Source: Bacillota bacterium
GTDB taxonomy: Bacteria > Sysuimicrobiota > Sysuimicrobiia > Sysuimicrobiales > Segetimicrobiaceae
DNA: 64,000 bases
Assembly: GCA_021324295.1 (NCBI GenBank)
Contig: JAJPJJ010000126.1
Location: 97,670 to 161,669, forward strand
Reading direction: 5' to 3'
The notes under the pieces are model-generated. The model saw nothing but the letters and a program-made list of their open reading frames with translations. It made no database searches and had not been told where the DNA came from. Shown in pieces: positions 36,067 through 45,072 of the stretch (position 1 is the stretch's first letter; the number at the start of each line of letters is the position of its first letter). Position numbers and translations under genes: made by a program.

Positions 36067-37794
36067 GTGTACACGCTCGGCATCAACGCGGCCTTTCACG
36101 ACTCCGCGGCCTGCCTCGTCTGCGACGGCCGCGTGCTCGCCGCCGCCGAGGAAGAGCGGTTCACGCGCATCAAGCACGGGAAGCGGCCGATCCCGTTCTC
36201 GACGTACGAGCTGCCGTTCCATGCGATCGACTACTGCCTCCGGGAAGCCGGGATCTCGCTCGCGGACGTCGATCACGTCGCCTACTCCTTCGATCCCTTC
36301 ATCCTGCTCGGACAGCGAGGGGGCCGGGAGACGATCGCGCTCCCGCTGGAGCCCAGCGCCCATCCCGTGCCCGAGGGGTGGGAGTCCGCGTGGGACCCGC
36401 TGTTCCTCTCATCGATCGTCAATGCGCCGCGCCACCTGAGCGGCGGTGTCCCGCATCATCTGGAGGCGCGGCTCCGCGGCGGGCGTGCCGGGGGATACCG
36501 CTGGCACTTCGTCGAGCACCACGTCGCCCACGCCGTCAGCGCCTTCCACGTCTCGCCGTTCTCCCACGCCGCCGTGATGACGCTCGACGGCCGCGGGGAG
36601 CGCGCCACGACGACGTACAGTCTCGGGGACGGCACGCATCTCGAGCGGCTCGGGCAGGTCGAGCTACCACACTCGCTCGGCCTCCTGTACGAGCGCGTGA
36701 CCGAATACCTCGGGTTCCAGCACGCCTCGGACGAGTACAAGGTGATGGCGCTGGCCTCGTTCGGCCAGCCGCGGTACCGCGCGGAGTTTCGCGAGATCAT
36801 CGAGCTCGCACCGGGCGGCCGGTACCTGACGCACCCGCCGCGACTCGACGAGCGGTTCGGCCCGGCGCGCCGCCGCGGCCAGCCGTTGCTCCAGCGGCAT
36901 CGCGATATCGCCCGCTCGCTGCAGGAGGTGCTCGAGGAGACGGTGCTCGAGCTGGCGCGGTGGCTGCACGGGGCGACCGGGACCGAGCACCTCTGCGTGG
37001 CCGGCGGCGTCGGTCTCAACTGCGTCGTGAACGCGCGCGTGCGGCGGGACGGGCCGTTCCGCGAGATCTGGGTCCAGCCCGCCGCCGGGGACGCCGGCAC
37101 GGCCCTCGGGGCGGCGCTGTGGATCGATGCGCAGGAGCGGAAGACGGCGGCGCGCGCGTTCCGTATGGACCACGCGTACCTCGGCCCGGCGTTCCCCGAC
37201 GCCGAGATCGAGGCCCTGCTGCGCTGGACCGGACTCCCCTATCGCCGGCCCGGCGACCTCGTCGAGGAGACGGCGGACCTGCTGGCACAGGGCAAGGTCG
37301 TGGGGTGGTTTCAGGGACGCATGGAGTTCGGCCCCCGGGCGCTCGGAAGCCGGTCGATCCTGGCCTCCCCGCTGCGTGCGGAGATGCAGGACCGGCTGAA
37401 CGAGATCAAGGGCCGCGAGGAGTTCCGACCGGTCGCGCCCGTCGTCCTCGAGGAGGAGGCCGGACGCTGGTTCGCCGGCGCCGGGGTCTCGCCGTTCATG
37501 CTGTTCGTCTATCCTGTGCGCGCCGAGGTGGCCGACCGCATCCCGGCCGTGCGGCACGTCGACGGCACGGCCCGGATCCAGACGATCAACCGCACCCAGA
37601 ACCCGCGCTACTACGACCTGATCCGGGCCTTCGCGGCCCGGACCGGCGTGCCGGTGCTGATCAACACCTCGCTCAACACGCACAGCGAGCCGATCGTGTG
37701 CACCCCGCGCGACGCGCTCGCGTGCTTCTTCACCTCACCGCTGGACGCCCTCGCGATCGGCTCCTTCCTGCTCGAGAAGTCGCCTCTGCCCTGA
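36067..37794 (+). CDS. Carbamoyltransferase (NodU/CmcH/TobZ family)
   Basis: 575 residues from a GTG with GGAGG 5 nt upstream (CAGGGAGGGCGAC); the track extends it further. The N-terminal Kae1-like domain begins YTLGINAAFHDSAACLV, with EEERFTRIKHGK and the metal/ATP residues of EHHVAHAVSAFHVS and LDGRGERATT. The C-terminal YrdC-like half includes GRMEFGPRALGSRSIL and PVLINTSLNTHSEPIV. The family makes carbamoyl-adenylate from carbamoyl phosphate and ATP, then O-carbamoylates a sugar or antibiotic. Its place just ahead of the heptose operon suggests a carbamoylated surface sugar. Confidence 0.93.
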   Translation: MYTLGINAAFHDSAACLVCDGRVLAAAEEERFTRIKHGKRPIPFSTYELPFHAIDYCLREAGISLADVDHVAYSFDPFILLGQRGGRETIALPLEPSAHPVPEGWESAWDPLFLSSIVNAPRHLSGGVPHHLEARLRGGRAGGYRWHFVEHHVAHAVSAFHVSPFSHAAVMTLDGRGERATTTYSLGDGTHLERLGQVELPHSLGLLYERVTEYLGFQHASDEYKVMALASFGQPRYRAEFREIIELAPGGRYLTHPPRLDERFGPARRRGQPLLQRHRDIARSLQEVLEETVLELARWLHGATGTEHLCVAGGVGLNCVVNARVRRDGPFREIWVQPAAGDAGTALGAALWIDAQERKTAARAFRMDHAYLGPAFPDAEIEALLRWTGLPYRRPGDLVEETADLLAQGKVVGWFQGRMEFGPRALGSRSILASPLRAEMQDRLNEIKGREEFRPVAPVVLEEEAGRWFAGAGVSPFMLFVYPVRAEVADRIPAVRHVDGTARIQTINRTQNPRYYDLIRAFAARTGVPVLINTSLNTHSEPIVCTPRDALACFFTSPLDALAIGSFLLEKSPLP

Positions 37795-37920
37795 GCCCGG
37801 CCCCGCCGCGGCGGGCGGCCCGGCACGCCGCCCGGAACCGCCGTCCTGGCCGTCGATCGTTCGGACGAGGCTGCGGCCGTCGTCCGGGGGGTGCCCGTGC
37901 GGTCGGACGAGAGGCGCTGT

Positions 37921-37948
37921 TTGGGCGGCAAACGGAGCAGGGTATAAC
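37921..37948 (+). promoter_or_regulatory. Possible promoter of the heptose glycan operon
   Basis: TTGGGC (37921-37926) and TATAAC (37943-37948) with 16 nt between, 22 nt before the first ATG of the operon. The -10 is strong and the -35 is weak. Confidence 0.5.
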
Positions 37949-37970
37949 GCTTCTCGCGAGAGGTGACGTA

Positions 37971-38999
37971 ATGCGCCGCCTGCGGATCCTTACCTGGCAC
38001 GTGCACGGCAGCTACCTGTATTACCTGTCGCGCGCCCCGCACGACTTCTATCTCCCTGTGAAGCCGGACCGTCCCGCAGGCTACAACGGACGCCGCGGTC
38101 CGTTCCCGTGGCCCGCAAACGTGCACGAGGTGCCGGCCGAGGAGGTGCGCCGCCTCGACGTGGATTGCGTGCTGTTCCAATCGGCCACGCACTATCTCGA
38201 GGATCAGCACGAGATCCTGTCCCCGGCGCAGCGCCGCGGGCCTCGCATCTACCTCGAGCACGATCCTCCCCGCCAGCACCCGACGGACACGCGCCACGTC
38301 GTCGACGATCCGGACGTCCTGCTCGTGCACGTGACGGCCTTCAACGCGCTGATGTGGGACAGCGGGCGGACCCCCACGTGCGTCATCGAGCACGGCGTGG
38401 CGATCCCCGAGGGCGTGCGGTACACGGGCGAGCTCGCGCGGGGCCTCGTCGTCGTGAACGGCCTGTCCTGGCGGGGCCGGCGGGTGGGCGCCGACCTGCT
38501 CGATCGGGTCCGGAAGGATGTCCCACTCGACATCGTGGGCATGGCATCGGAGGCGGTGGGGGGGCTCGGCGAGGTCCCGCACGATCGGCTGCCGGCGTTC
38601 ATGGCGCGCTACCGCTTCTTCTTCCACCCGGTCCGCTACACGAGCCTGGGGCTCGCCGTGTGCGAGGCGATGATGGCCGGCATGCCGATCGTCGGCCTCG
38701 CGACGACCGCGCTGCCCACGGTCGTCCAGAACGGGGTATCGGGCTATATCGACACGGCGCCCCCGCGGCTGGTGGCCATGATGCGCGCGCTCCTGGCCGA
38801 TCCCGCCCTCGCCCGGCGACTCGGCGAGGGCGCCAGGCGTGTCGCGCTCGCGCGCTTCGGGATCGCCCGCTTCGTCGACGACTGGAACGCTGCCTTCGCC
38901 CGGGCGACGGGCGGCCCGTCCCCGGCCCGCCTGCCCTCCACGGCGCACGACCGCCCCACCGCCTCCGCCGGCGTCGCGGCCCACGGGGATGCCCGATGA
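37971..38999 (+). CDS. Glycosyltransferase (GT-B, family 4-like)
   Basis: 342 residues from the ATG of MRRLRILTWHVHGSYLYYLS, with GAGG 7 nt upstream. It is a GT-B protein: the C-terminal half shows FFFHPVRYTSLGLAVCEAMM and AGMPIVGLATTALPTVVQNG, the family 4 nucleotide-sugar site with the E(x7)E-like spacing. The N-terminal half is unusual, with PHDFYLPVKPDRPAGYNGRR and YLEHDPPRQHPTDTRHVVDD. Its stop overlaps the next start as ATGA, making it the first gene of the heptose operon. Confidence 0.85.
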   Translation: MRRLRILTWHVHGSYLYYLSRAPHDFYLPVKPDRPAGYNGRRGPFPWPANVHEVPAEEVRRLDVDCVLFQSATHYLEDQHEILSPAQRRGPRIYLEHDPPRQHPTDTRHVVDDPDVLLVHVTAFNALMWDSGRTPTCVIEHGVAIPEGVRYTGELARGLVVVNGLSWRGRRVGADLLDRVRKDVPLDIVGMASEAVGGLGEVPHDRLPAFMARYRFFFHPVRYTSLGLAVCEAMMAGMPIVGLATTALPTVVQNGVSGYIDTAPPRLVAMMRALLADPALARRLGEGARRVALARFGIARFVDDWNAAFARATGGPSPARLPSTAHDRPTASAGVAAHGDAR

Positions 39000-40939
39000 G
39001 GAAGCGGATCGCGATCATCAGCGAGCACGCCTCGCCCCTCGCGATGCCGGGGAGCGTCGACTCCGGCGGCCAGAACGTCTACGTCGGCCAGATCGCGAAG
39101 AACCTGGCGCTGCGCTACGACGTCGATGTCTTCACGCGCAAGGACAGCGAGCTGCTCCCCGAGACCGCCGAATGGGTCAACGGCACCCGGATCGTCTACG
39201 TCCCGGCCGGGCCGCCCCGGCACGTGCCCAAGGAAGAGCTCCTCCCGTACATGGACGAGTTCACCGCGTACGTGACACGGTTCGTGAAGCGCCAGCGCAG
39301 GGGGTACGACCTCGCCCATGCCAACTTCTGGATGTCCGGTCTCGTGGCCGCCGGGCTCAAGCAGGCGCTCGCGACCCCGTTCGTCATCACGTTCCACGCG
39401 CTCGGGCGCGTGCGCCGCTTCCACCAGGGCGAGGCCGACCGGTTCCCCGACGAGCGGTTCGCGGTCGAGGACCGCCTGATCGCCGAGTGCGACCACATCA
39501 TCGCCGAGTGCCCGCAGGACGAGGAGGACCTGATCCGCCACTACAACGCCGACCCCGCCAAGGTGACGATCATCCCGTGCGGCTTCGATCCGAACGAGTT
39601 CTTCCCGATCAGCAAGCCGCTGGCGCGCGCGCTCCTCGGGCTCAACCCGGACGAGCGCATCATCCTCCACGTCGGCCGTCTCGTGCCGCGCAAGGGGATC
39701 GATACGATCGTGCGCGCGCTCCCGCGGCTGCAGCGCGACCACCGCACCCCGGCGCGCGTGCTGATCGTCGGCGGAGAATCGGAGGATCCCGACCCGGCCC
39801 GGACCCCCGAGATCGGCCGCCTGCAGGCGATCGCCCGGGAGGAGGGGGTGGCGGACCGCGTGACGTTCGTGGGCCGCCGCGGCCGTGACGTGCTGACGTA
39901 CTACTACAGCGCGGCCGACCTGTTCGTCACGACGCCGTGGTACGAGCCGTTCGGGATGACCCCGCTCGAGGCGATGGCGTGCGGCACGCCGGTGATCGGG
40001 TCCTCCGTCGGGGGAATCAAGTTCACGGTGCGGGACGGGGAAACCGGATATCTCGTGCCGCCCAGCGACCCCGCGGCGCTCGCGGAGCGGATCGCCCACC
40101 TCTACCGCAACCCCAAGCTGATGAGCGTCTTCCGCCGGCAGGCCCTCCGGCGCGTGAACGACCTGTTCACGTGGCCGCACGTCGTCGCGGCGATGGCGAC
40201 GCTCTACGAGGACGTCCTCACGGCGCTGCGGCTCGGGGGGGCGCGCACGGAAGACCGGCTGGGGCTCATCGGGCGCAACTTCGACGCGGCGCAGGACGCG
40301 CTGCGCGAGGCGCACCGCGTGCTGAGCCGCCCCCTGCTCGAGGCCGCGGATGCCCTCGGCACCTGCTTCACCCGGCAGGGCAAGGCGCTGATCTGCGGCA
40401 ACGGCGGCAGCGCCGCGGAATCGCAGCACTTCGCCGCCGAGCTGGTCGGACGGTTCAAGCGGCCCGATCGTGGCGGCATCCCGGCCCTCGCCCTCACCGC
40501 CGATTCGTCGGTCCTGACCGCGTGGTCGAACGACTGCGGCTACGAGCAGGTGTTTGCGCGCCAGGTCGAGGCGTTCGGCCGGCCGGGGGACGTGCTCGTC
40601 GGCATCAGCACGAGCGGCAGGTCGCTCAACGTCGTTCGTGCGTTCGAAGCGGCCCGCCAGCACGGGCTGCGGTCGATCGGCATCCTCGGCGGGGACGGCG
40701 GGCGGCTGCGCGAGCTGTCCGACATCGCGATCGTCGTGCCGTCGTCGGACGCGCAGCGGGTCCAGGAGGTGCAGACCCTCCTCGTGCACACGCTGTGCGA
40801 GCTGGTCGAGGAACAGCTCTACGGCCGGGGCAGCGAGGCGGGCGCGGCCGCGGCGGCGGGCTCCCTCGGCCGGGCCGGCGCGCAGGCCGACCGCACGACG
40901 TGGAAGCGCGACGCGGGCATCGCCCAGGCGAGCGGGTAG
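38996..40939 (+). CDS. Fused glycosyltransferase 4 - phosphoheptose isomerase (GmhA)
   Basis: 647 residues. Residues 1-420 form a GT4 enzyme with SGGQNVYVGQIAKNLA at the N-terminus, ILHVGRLVPRKGIDTIV and PWYEPFGMTPLEAMACGTPV. Residues 430-620 are a SIS-fold sedoheptulose-7-phosphate isomerase: ALICGNGGSAAESQHFAAEL, TADSSVLTAWSNDCGYEQVF, VGISTSGRSLNVVRAFEAA. GmhA makes D-glycero-D-manno-heptose 7-phosphate, the substrate of HldE encoded two genes downstream. Covalent joining of isomerase and transferase is uncommon and ties precursor supply to glycan assembly. Confidence 0.93.
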   Translation: MRKRIAIISEHASPLAMPGSVDSGGQNVYVGQIAKNLALRYDVDVFTRKDSELLPETAEWVNGTRIVYVPAGPPRHVPKEELLPYMDEFTAYVTRFVKRQRRGYDLAHANFWMSGLVAAGLKQALATPFVITFHALGRVRRFHQGEADRFPDERFAVEDRLIAECDHIIAECPQDEEDLIRHYNADPAKVTIIPCGFDPNEFFPISKPLARALLGLNPDERIILHVGRLVPRKGIDTIVRALPRLQRDHRTPARVLIVGGESEDPDPARTPEIGRLQAIAREEGVADRVTFVGRRGRDVLTYYYSAADLFVTTPWYEPFGMTPLEAMACGTPVIGSSVGGIKFTVRDGETGYLVPPSDPAALAERIAHLYRNPKLMSVFRRQALRRVNDLFTWPHVVAAMATLYEDVLTALRLGGARTEDRLGLIGRNFDAAQDALREAHRVLSRPLLEAADALGTCFTRQGKALICGNGGSAAESQHFAAELVGRFKRPDRGGIPALALTADSSVLTAWSNDCGYEQVFARQVEAFGRPGDVLVGISTSGRSLNVVRAFEAARQHGLRSIGILGGDGGRLRELSDIAIVVPSSDAQRVQEVQTLLVHTLCELVEEQLYGRGSEAGAAAAAGSLGRAGAQADRTTWKRDAGIAQASG

Positions 40940-40964
40940 CGGCGGGCCCAGGGGAGGGCACGGG

Positions 40965-41726
40965 ATGCAGCAGATCATCGGGACACCCCAGGCGCCCCTC
41001 ACCGCCCCCCTCGCGGGACAGGTCGCGCTCGTGACGGGCGGAGGCCGCGGGCTGGGCGAGGCGACGTGTCGCGTGCTCGGGGAGGCGGGGGCCGTCGTCG
41101 TCGCCGCGGACATCGACGCCGAGGCGGCCGCGCGCACGGCGCGCGCCGTCGAGGCGCACGGGGGCGCCGCCCGGTCGATCCCGCTCGACGTCCGCGACGC
41201 GCGGCAGGTCGAGGAGGCGGTCCGGGGCATCGCCGCCGCGTGTGGTCGCCTCGATGTGCTGGTCAACAACGCCGGGGTGGATACCACGTGTCCCCTCGAG
41301 GAGCTCTCCGTGGACGAGTGGGACCGCATCCTCGACACCAACCTGCGCGGCCCGTTCGTGGCGGCGCGGTGCGCGTTTCCGCTGATGCGGGCGCAGGGCG
41401 GCGGCTGTATCGTCAACGTCGTCTCCACGGCCGCGCGCCGGGCGTGGGCCAACGCCTCCGCGTACCACGCGAGCAAGTGGGGCCTCCTGGGGCTGAGCCA
41501 TGCCCTCCACGTCGAAGGGCGCCCGTATCGGATCAAGGTCACCGCGGTGCTCAGCGGCGGCATGCGCACGCCCTTCCTCCTGGAGCGGTTCCCGGAGCTC
41601 GATCCCACCGGGCTGCAGGCCCCGCAGAACGTCGCGGCGGTCGTGCGCTTCGTGGTGACGCAGCCGCCGGAGACGGTGATCCCGGAGGTGATGGTGCTGC
41701 CTGTGCGGGAGACCTCCTGGCCGTAG
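40965..41726 (+). CDS. SDR family oxidoreductase (classical, 3-oxoacyl reductase-like)
   Basis: 253 residues from the ATG of MQQIIGTPQAPLTAPLAGQV; GGGGAGGG lies upstream. Cofactor motif ALVTGGGRGLGEATCRVLGE, VLVNNAGVDTTCPLEEL, catalytic Ser in IVNVVSTAARRAW and Tyr/Lys in AYHASKWGLLGL. The acidic residue after the second strand (VVAADIDAEAA) suggests NAD preference. Between GmhA and HldE genes it may alter a sugar or heptose intermediate, but that is inference only. Confidence 0.87.
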   Translation: MQQIIGTPQAPLTAPLAGQVALVTGGGRGLGEATCRVLGEAGAVVVAADIDAEAAARTARAVEAHGGAARSIPLDVRDARQVEEAVRGIAAACGRLDVLVNNAGVDTTCPLEELSVDEWDRILDTNLRGPFVAARCAFPLMRAQGGGCIVNVVSTAARRAWANASAYHASKWGLLGLSHALHVEGRPYRIKVTAVLSGGMRTPFLLERFPELDPTGLQAPQNVAAVVRFVVTQPPETVIPEVMVLPVRETSWP

Positions 41727-41742
41727 CCACAAGGAGCCTGCG

Positions 41743-43290
41743 GTGAGCCCGTCGCTGTCCCACGTCATCGACACGTTTCCGCGGTCGCGCGTTGCGGTGC
41801 TCGGCGACACGATGCTCGACACGTACCTGCGCGGCGAGACACACCGCCTCTGCCCCGAGGCGCCGGTCCCGGTCGTGACCGTGTCGGGGCGCACCCACGC
41901 CGCCGGGGGCGCCGGCAATACCGCCGTGAACGTGTGTCGACTGGGCGGACACGCCGCGTTGTTCTCGGTGATCGGCGACGATGCGTCCGGGCGCCGCCTC
42001 CTGCGCGTCCTGCGCGAGGCCGGCGTGTCGACGGAGCACGTGCTGCGCCGGCCGTCCCGGCGGACCCTCCTCAAGCAGCGCGTGCTCGCCGCGTCCCAGA
42101 TGCTCCTGCGGATCGACGACGGCAGCGCGCAGGCGCTGGCGGCCGGGGACGAGGCCGTGCTCCTCGAGCACCTGGGCGCCGCGCTCGATGGGTTCGACGC
42201 CGTTGTCGTCTCGGACTACGGGTACGGGGCGCTGACCGCGAACGTCCTCCGGCTCCTGGCCGACCGCCAGGCCCGTGCGCCCGGGCTGCTGCTCGTCGAC
42301 GCGAAGGACCTCGAGGCGTACCGTGCGGTCGGCGCGACCGCGGTCAAGCCCAACTACGCGCAGGCGATCCACCTGCTCGGGGAACGTGAGGCCGGGCGGC
42401 CGGGCGACCGGGCCGCCCAGATCCAGGCACACCAGGAGCGGCTGCTCCGCCTGACCGGTGCCCAGGTCGCCGCGGTCACGCTGGACAGCGACGGCGCGCT
42501 CATCCTGGAGCGCGGCCGGCCGCCGTACCGGACGTACGCCCGCCCCGCCCGGCACGCACAGCCGGCGGGGGCGGGCGATACGTTCCTAAGCGCGCTCGCG
42601 CTGGCGCTGGCCGCCGGCTGCTCCACCCCCGCCGCGGCGGAGCTTGCGTCGGCGGCCGCGGCGGTCGTCGTGGAGATGGACGGGACCGCGTCGTGCACCG
42701 CCGCGCAGCTCCGGGCGTATCTCGGCGCACACCTCGGCGGGGATGCCAAGCACGTCCCGGACCCGGCACGCCTGGCCGCCCTCGTCGAGGCTCACCGGAG
42801 GGCCGGCCGGCGGATCGTCTTCACGAACGGCTGCTTCGATCTCCTCCACCGGGGACACGTCGCGTACCTCGGCGGGGCCAAGGCGCTCGGCGATGTCCTC
42901 ATCGTCGGCCTCAACGGCGACGAGAGCATCCGGCGCCTCAAAGGCCCCGGGCGCCCGATCAACACGGTGGCGGACCGCGTGCAGGTGCTCGCCGCCCTCA
43001 GCTGCGTCGACCACATCGCCGTCTTCGAGGACGAGACGCCGTGCGACCTGATCCGGACCATCCGGCCCGACGTGTACGTGAAGGGCGGCGACTACACGCG
43101 GGCGATGCTGCGCGAGGCGCCGCTCGTCGAGGCGCTGGGCGGCACCGTGCGGATCCTGCCCTACGTCGAGGACTGCTCGACCAGCGGCATCATCGAGCGC
43201 ATCCGGCGCCCCGGCGCCGCCGCGACGCATGCGCAGACGGGCCGGGCGCACCCGAGGCCGCCCGGACCGAGGAACACCGCGGAGACCTGA
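41743..43290 (+). CDS. hldE: Bifunctional heptose 7-phosphate kinase / heptose 1-phosphate adenylyltransferase
   Basis: 515 residues from a GTG with AAGGAG upstream. Residues 1-320 form a PfkB-type kinase: VLGDTMLDTYLRGETHRLCP, HAAGGAGNTAVNVCRLGG, QPAGAGDTFLSALALALA. Residues 345-480 form a cytidylyltransferase-fold domain: IVFTNGCFDLLHRGHVAYL and VKGGDYTRAMLREAPLVEAL. Together they convert heptose 7-phosphate to ADP-heptose, with GmhB needed in between. GmhB is not in the window. The downstream GT9 gene starts 1 nt within the stop codon, so donor synthesis and use are cotranslated. Confidence 0.95.
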   Translation: MSPSLSHVIDTFPRSRVAVLGDTMLDTYLRGETHRLCPEAPVPVVTVSGRTHAAGGAGNTAVNVCRLGGHAALFSVIGDDASGRRLLRVLREAGVSTEHVLRRPSRRTLLKQRVLAASQMLLRIDDGSAQALAAGDEAVLLEHLGAALDGFDAVVVSDYGYGALTANVLRLLADRQARAPGLLLVDAKDLEAYRAVGATAVKPNYAQAIHLLGEREAGRPGDRAAQIQAHQERLLRLTGAQVAAVTLDSDGALILERGRPPYRTYARPARHAQPAGAGDTFLSALALALAAGCSTPAAAELASAAAAVVVEMDGTASCTAAQLRAYLGAHLGGDAKHVPDPARLAALVEAHRRAGRRIVFTNGCFDLLHRGHVAYLGGAKALGDVLIVGLNGDESIRRLKGPGRPINTVADRVQVLAALSCVDHIAVFEDETPCDLIRTIRPDVYVKGGDYTRAMLREAPLVEALGGTVRILPYVEDCSTSGIIERIRRPGAAATHAQTGRAHPRPPGPRNTAET

Positions 43291-44510
43291 TGCCGGTGCA
43301 GCACGCCGCCCGCCCGCCGGACGGGCCGTGGGCCCGTGCCCGCCGGGTGCTCTGCGTGCGCCTGGACGCGATCGGCGACGTCCTGATGACGACGCCGGCG
43401 ATCCGAGCGCTGCGTGCGGCGTGCCCCGGACGGCGCATCACGCTGCTGACGTCCCCGGGGGGCGCGGAGATCGCGCGCCTCGTGCCGGAGATCGACGGGG
43501 TGATCGTCTACGAGGCGCCCTGGGTCAAGGCCACACCGCCGCGCAGCGACAGCGATGCCGAGCACGCCATGGCCGGCCGGTTGCGTGCGGAGGGCTTCGA
43601 CGGTGCGGTCGTCTTCACCGTCTACAGCCAGAACCCGCTGCCGGCCGCGTTCCTCTGCTATCTCGCCGGCATCCCGCTCCGCCTCGCGTACTGCCGCGAG
43701 AACCCGTACCAGATGCTGACCCCCTGGGTCCCCGAGCCGGAGCCGCAGCACCGGGTGCGCCACGAGGTCAGGCGGCAGCTCGATCTCGTAGCGGCCGTCG
43801 GCGCCCACACGGACGACGAGCGGCTGTCGCTTCGCGTCCCGGACGAGGCGCGGCAGCGCGTCGCCGACGCCCTCTCCGACCTGGGGGTGGACCGCGACGC
43901 GCCCTGGGCCGTCGTGCACCCGGGGGCCACGGCGCCCTCCCGCCGGTATCCGGAGGACGGGTTCGCGCGCGCCGTCCGGGGGCTCGTGCGCGATCTCGGG
44001 TGGCAGGTCGTGTTCAGCGGAACCGCGCCCGAGCGCGCGCTGATCGACCGCATCCGGGACGCCGCGGACGTGCCGGCGTGCTCGCTCGCCGGCCGCCTCG
44101 ACCTGGGCGAGCTCGCCGCGCTGTTGTCGTTCGCGCCGATCCTCGTCGCCAACAACACCGGGCCGGTGCACATCGCCGCCGCGGTGGGAGCGCCCGTGGT
44201 CGTCCTCTACGCGCTCACGAATCCGCAGCACACCCCGTGGCGCGTCCCCGCGCGCGTGCTGTTCCACGATGTCCCGTGCCGGTTCTGCTACCAGAGCATC
44301 TGCCCCGAGGGCCACCACGACTGTCTTCGGCTCCTCCCGCCCGAAGACGTCGTGCGGGCCGCCGAGGAGCTGTACCGGGAGACGCGGGTCGCCAGGGAGC
44401 GCCCCGCCCCGCCGGATCGATCGGCCCCCGCTGCGCCGGACGACTCGTTCGAGGCACTGGTGCACAGGCGTCCCGGAGATGGGTTCGCCGCGCGTCGTCC
44501 GCCTCGATAG
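43290..44510 (+). CDS. Glycosyltransferase family 9 (ADP-heptose type)
   Basis: 406 residues; the ATG overlaps the HldE stop (TGATG). GT9 landmarks: VLCVRLDAIGDVLMTTPAIR, HPGATAPSRRYPEDGFARAV, FAPILVANNTGPVHIAAAVG. A Cys-bearing segment CRFCYQSICPEGHHDC near residue 330 resembles that of other GT9 enzymes from heptose clusters. The C-terminal 45 residues are Pro/Arg-rich and probably disordered. It should add heptose to a lipid or glycan core. The next gene is a convergent Hsp20. Confidence 0.9.
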   Translation: MPVQHAARPPDGPWARARRVLCVRLDAIGDVLMTTPAIRALRAACPGRRITLLTSPGGAEIARLVPEIDGVIVYEAPWVKATPPRSDSDAEHAMAGRLRAEGFDGAVVFTVYSQNPLPAAFLCYLAGIPLRLAYCRENPYQMLTPWVPEPEPQHRVRHEVRRQLDLVAAVGAHTDDERLSLRVPDEARQRVADALSDLGVDRDAPWAVVHPGATAPSRRYPEDGFARAVRGLVRDLGWQVVFSGTAPERALIDRIRDAADVPACSLAGRLDLGELAALLSFAPILVANNTGPVHIAAAVGAPVVVLYALTNPQHTPWRVPARVLFHDVPCRFCYQSICPEGHHDCLRLLPPEDVVRAAEELYRETRVARERPAPPDRSAPAAPDDSFEALVHRRPGDGFAARRPPR

Positions 44511-44552
44511 GGCCGGCGCGATCGTCGAGGGCGTCCCGCACAACAGCGCCCC

Positions 44553-44999
44553 CTACTGCTGCACCTGCACTTTGACCGATGTCGCCCGGGCCTGCTCCGA
44601 CTTCGGCACCCTCACCTCGAGCACACCGTCCTTGTACGTCGCCCGGGCCTCCGTGCTCTTCACCTCGGCCATCAGCGGGATCGTCCGGATGAAGGCGCCG
44701 TACCGGAGCTCCCGCTGGTAGTAGTTCCGCGCCTGCCGCTCCTCCTCGTGCTTGCTCTCACCCCGCAGGGTGATCGTGTCGCGGCTCACCGAGATATCGA
44801 GCTGCTTGGGGTCGATGTTGGGCAGCTCCGCCCGCACCACCACCTCGTTGTCGGCTTCGAACACGTCGACCGGGGGCACCCATTCTGCCTGGGCGGCTTC
44901 CCGCTGCGGCCGCCGCGCGAAGAACTCGTCCAGCATCCGATCCATCTGGCGGCGCAGGGTCGCCAGGTCGCCAAGCGGATCCCATCGCATGATGCTCAT
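44553..44999 (-). CDS. hsp20: Small heat-shock protein, Hsp20/alpha-crystallin
   Basis: 148 residues. Start MSIMRWDPLGDLATLRRQMD is typical of class A bacterial sHSPs. The alpha-crystallin domain runs from about residue 42 (WVPPVDVFEADNEVVVRAEL) to the conserved A-x-x-x-G-V-L motif in ARATYKDGVLEVRVPK. The C-terminal VKVQVQQ replaces the usual I-x-I anchor. It holds unfolding proteins in the cytoplasm. It is the last gene of a possible three-gene minus-strand unit with the BON-SRPBCC protein upstream. Confidence 0.95.
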   Translation of the reverse strand: MSIMRWDPLGDLATLRRQMDRMLDEFFARRPQREAAQAEWVPPVDVFEADNEVVVRAELPNIDPKQLDISVSRDTITLRGESKHEEERQARNYYQRELRYGAFIRTIPLMAEVKSTEARATYKDGVLEVRVPKSEQARATSVKVQVQQ

Positions 45000-45072
45000 G
45001 CTCCCATCCCCCTTTCGCGCTGTGGTGCTCGTCAGGATGCCGCTTCCGATGCGGGCGCGCTGCCGGGCGCGG

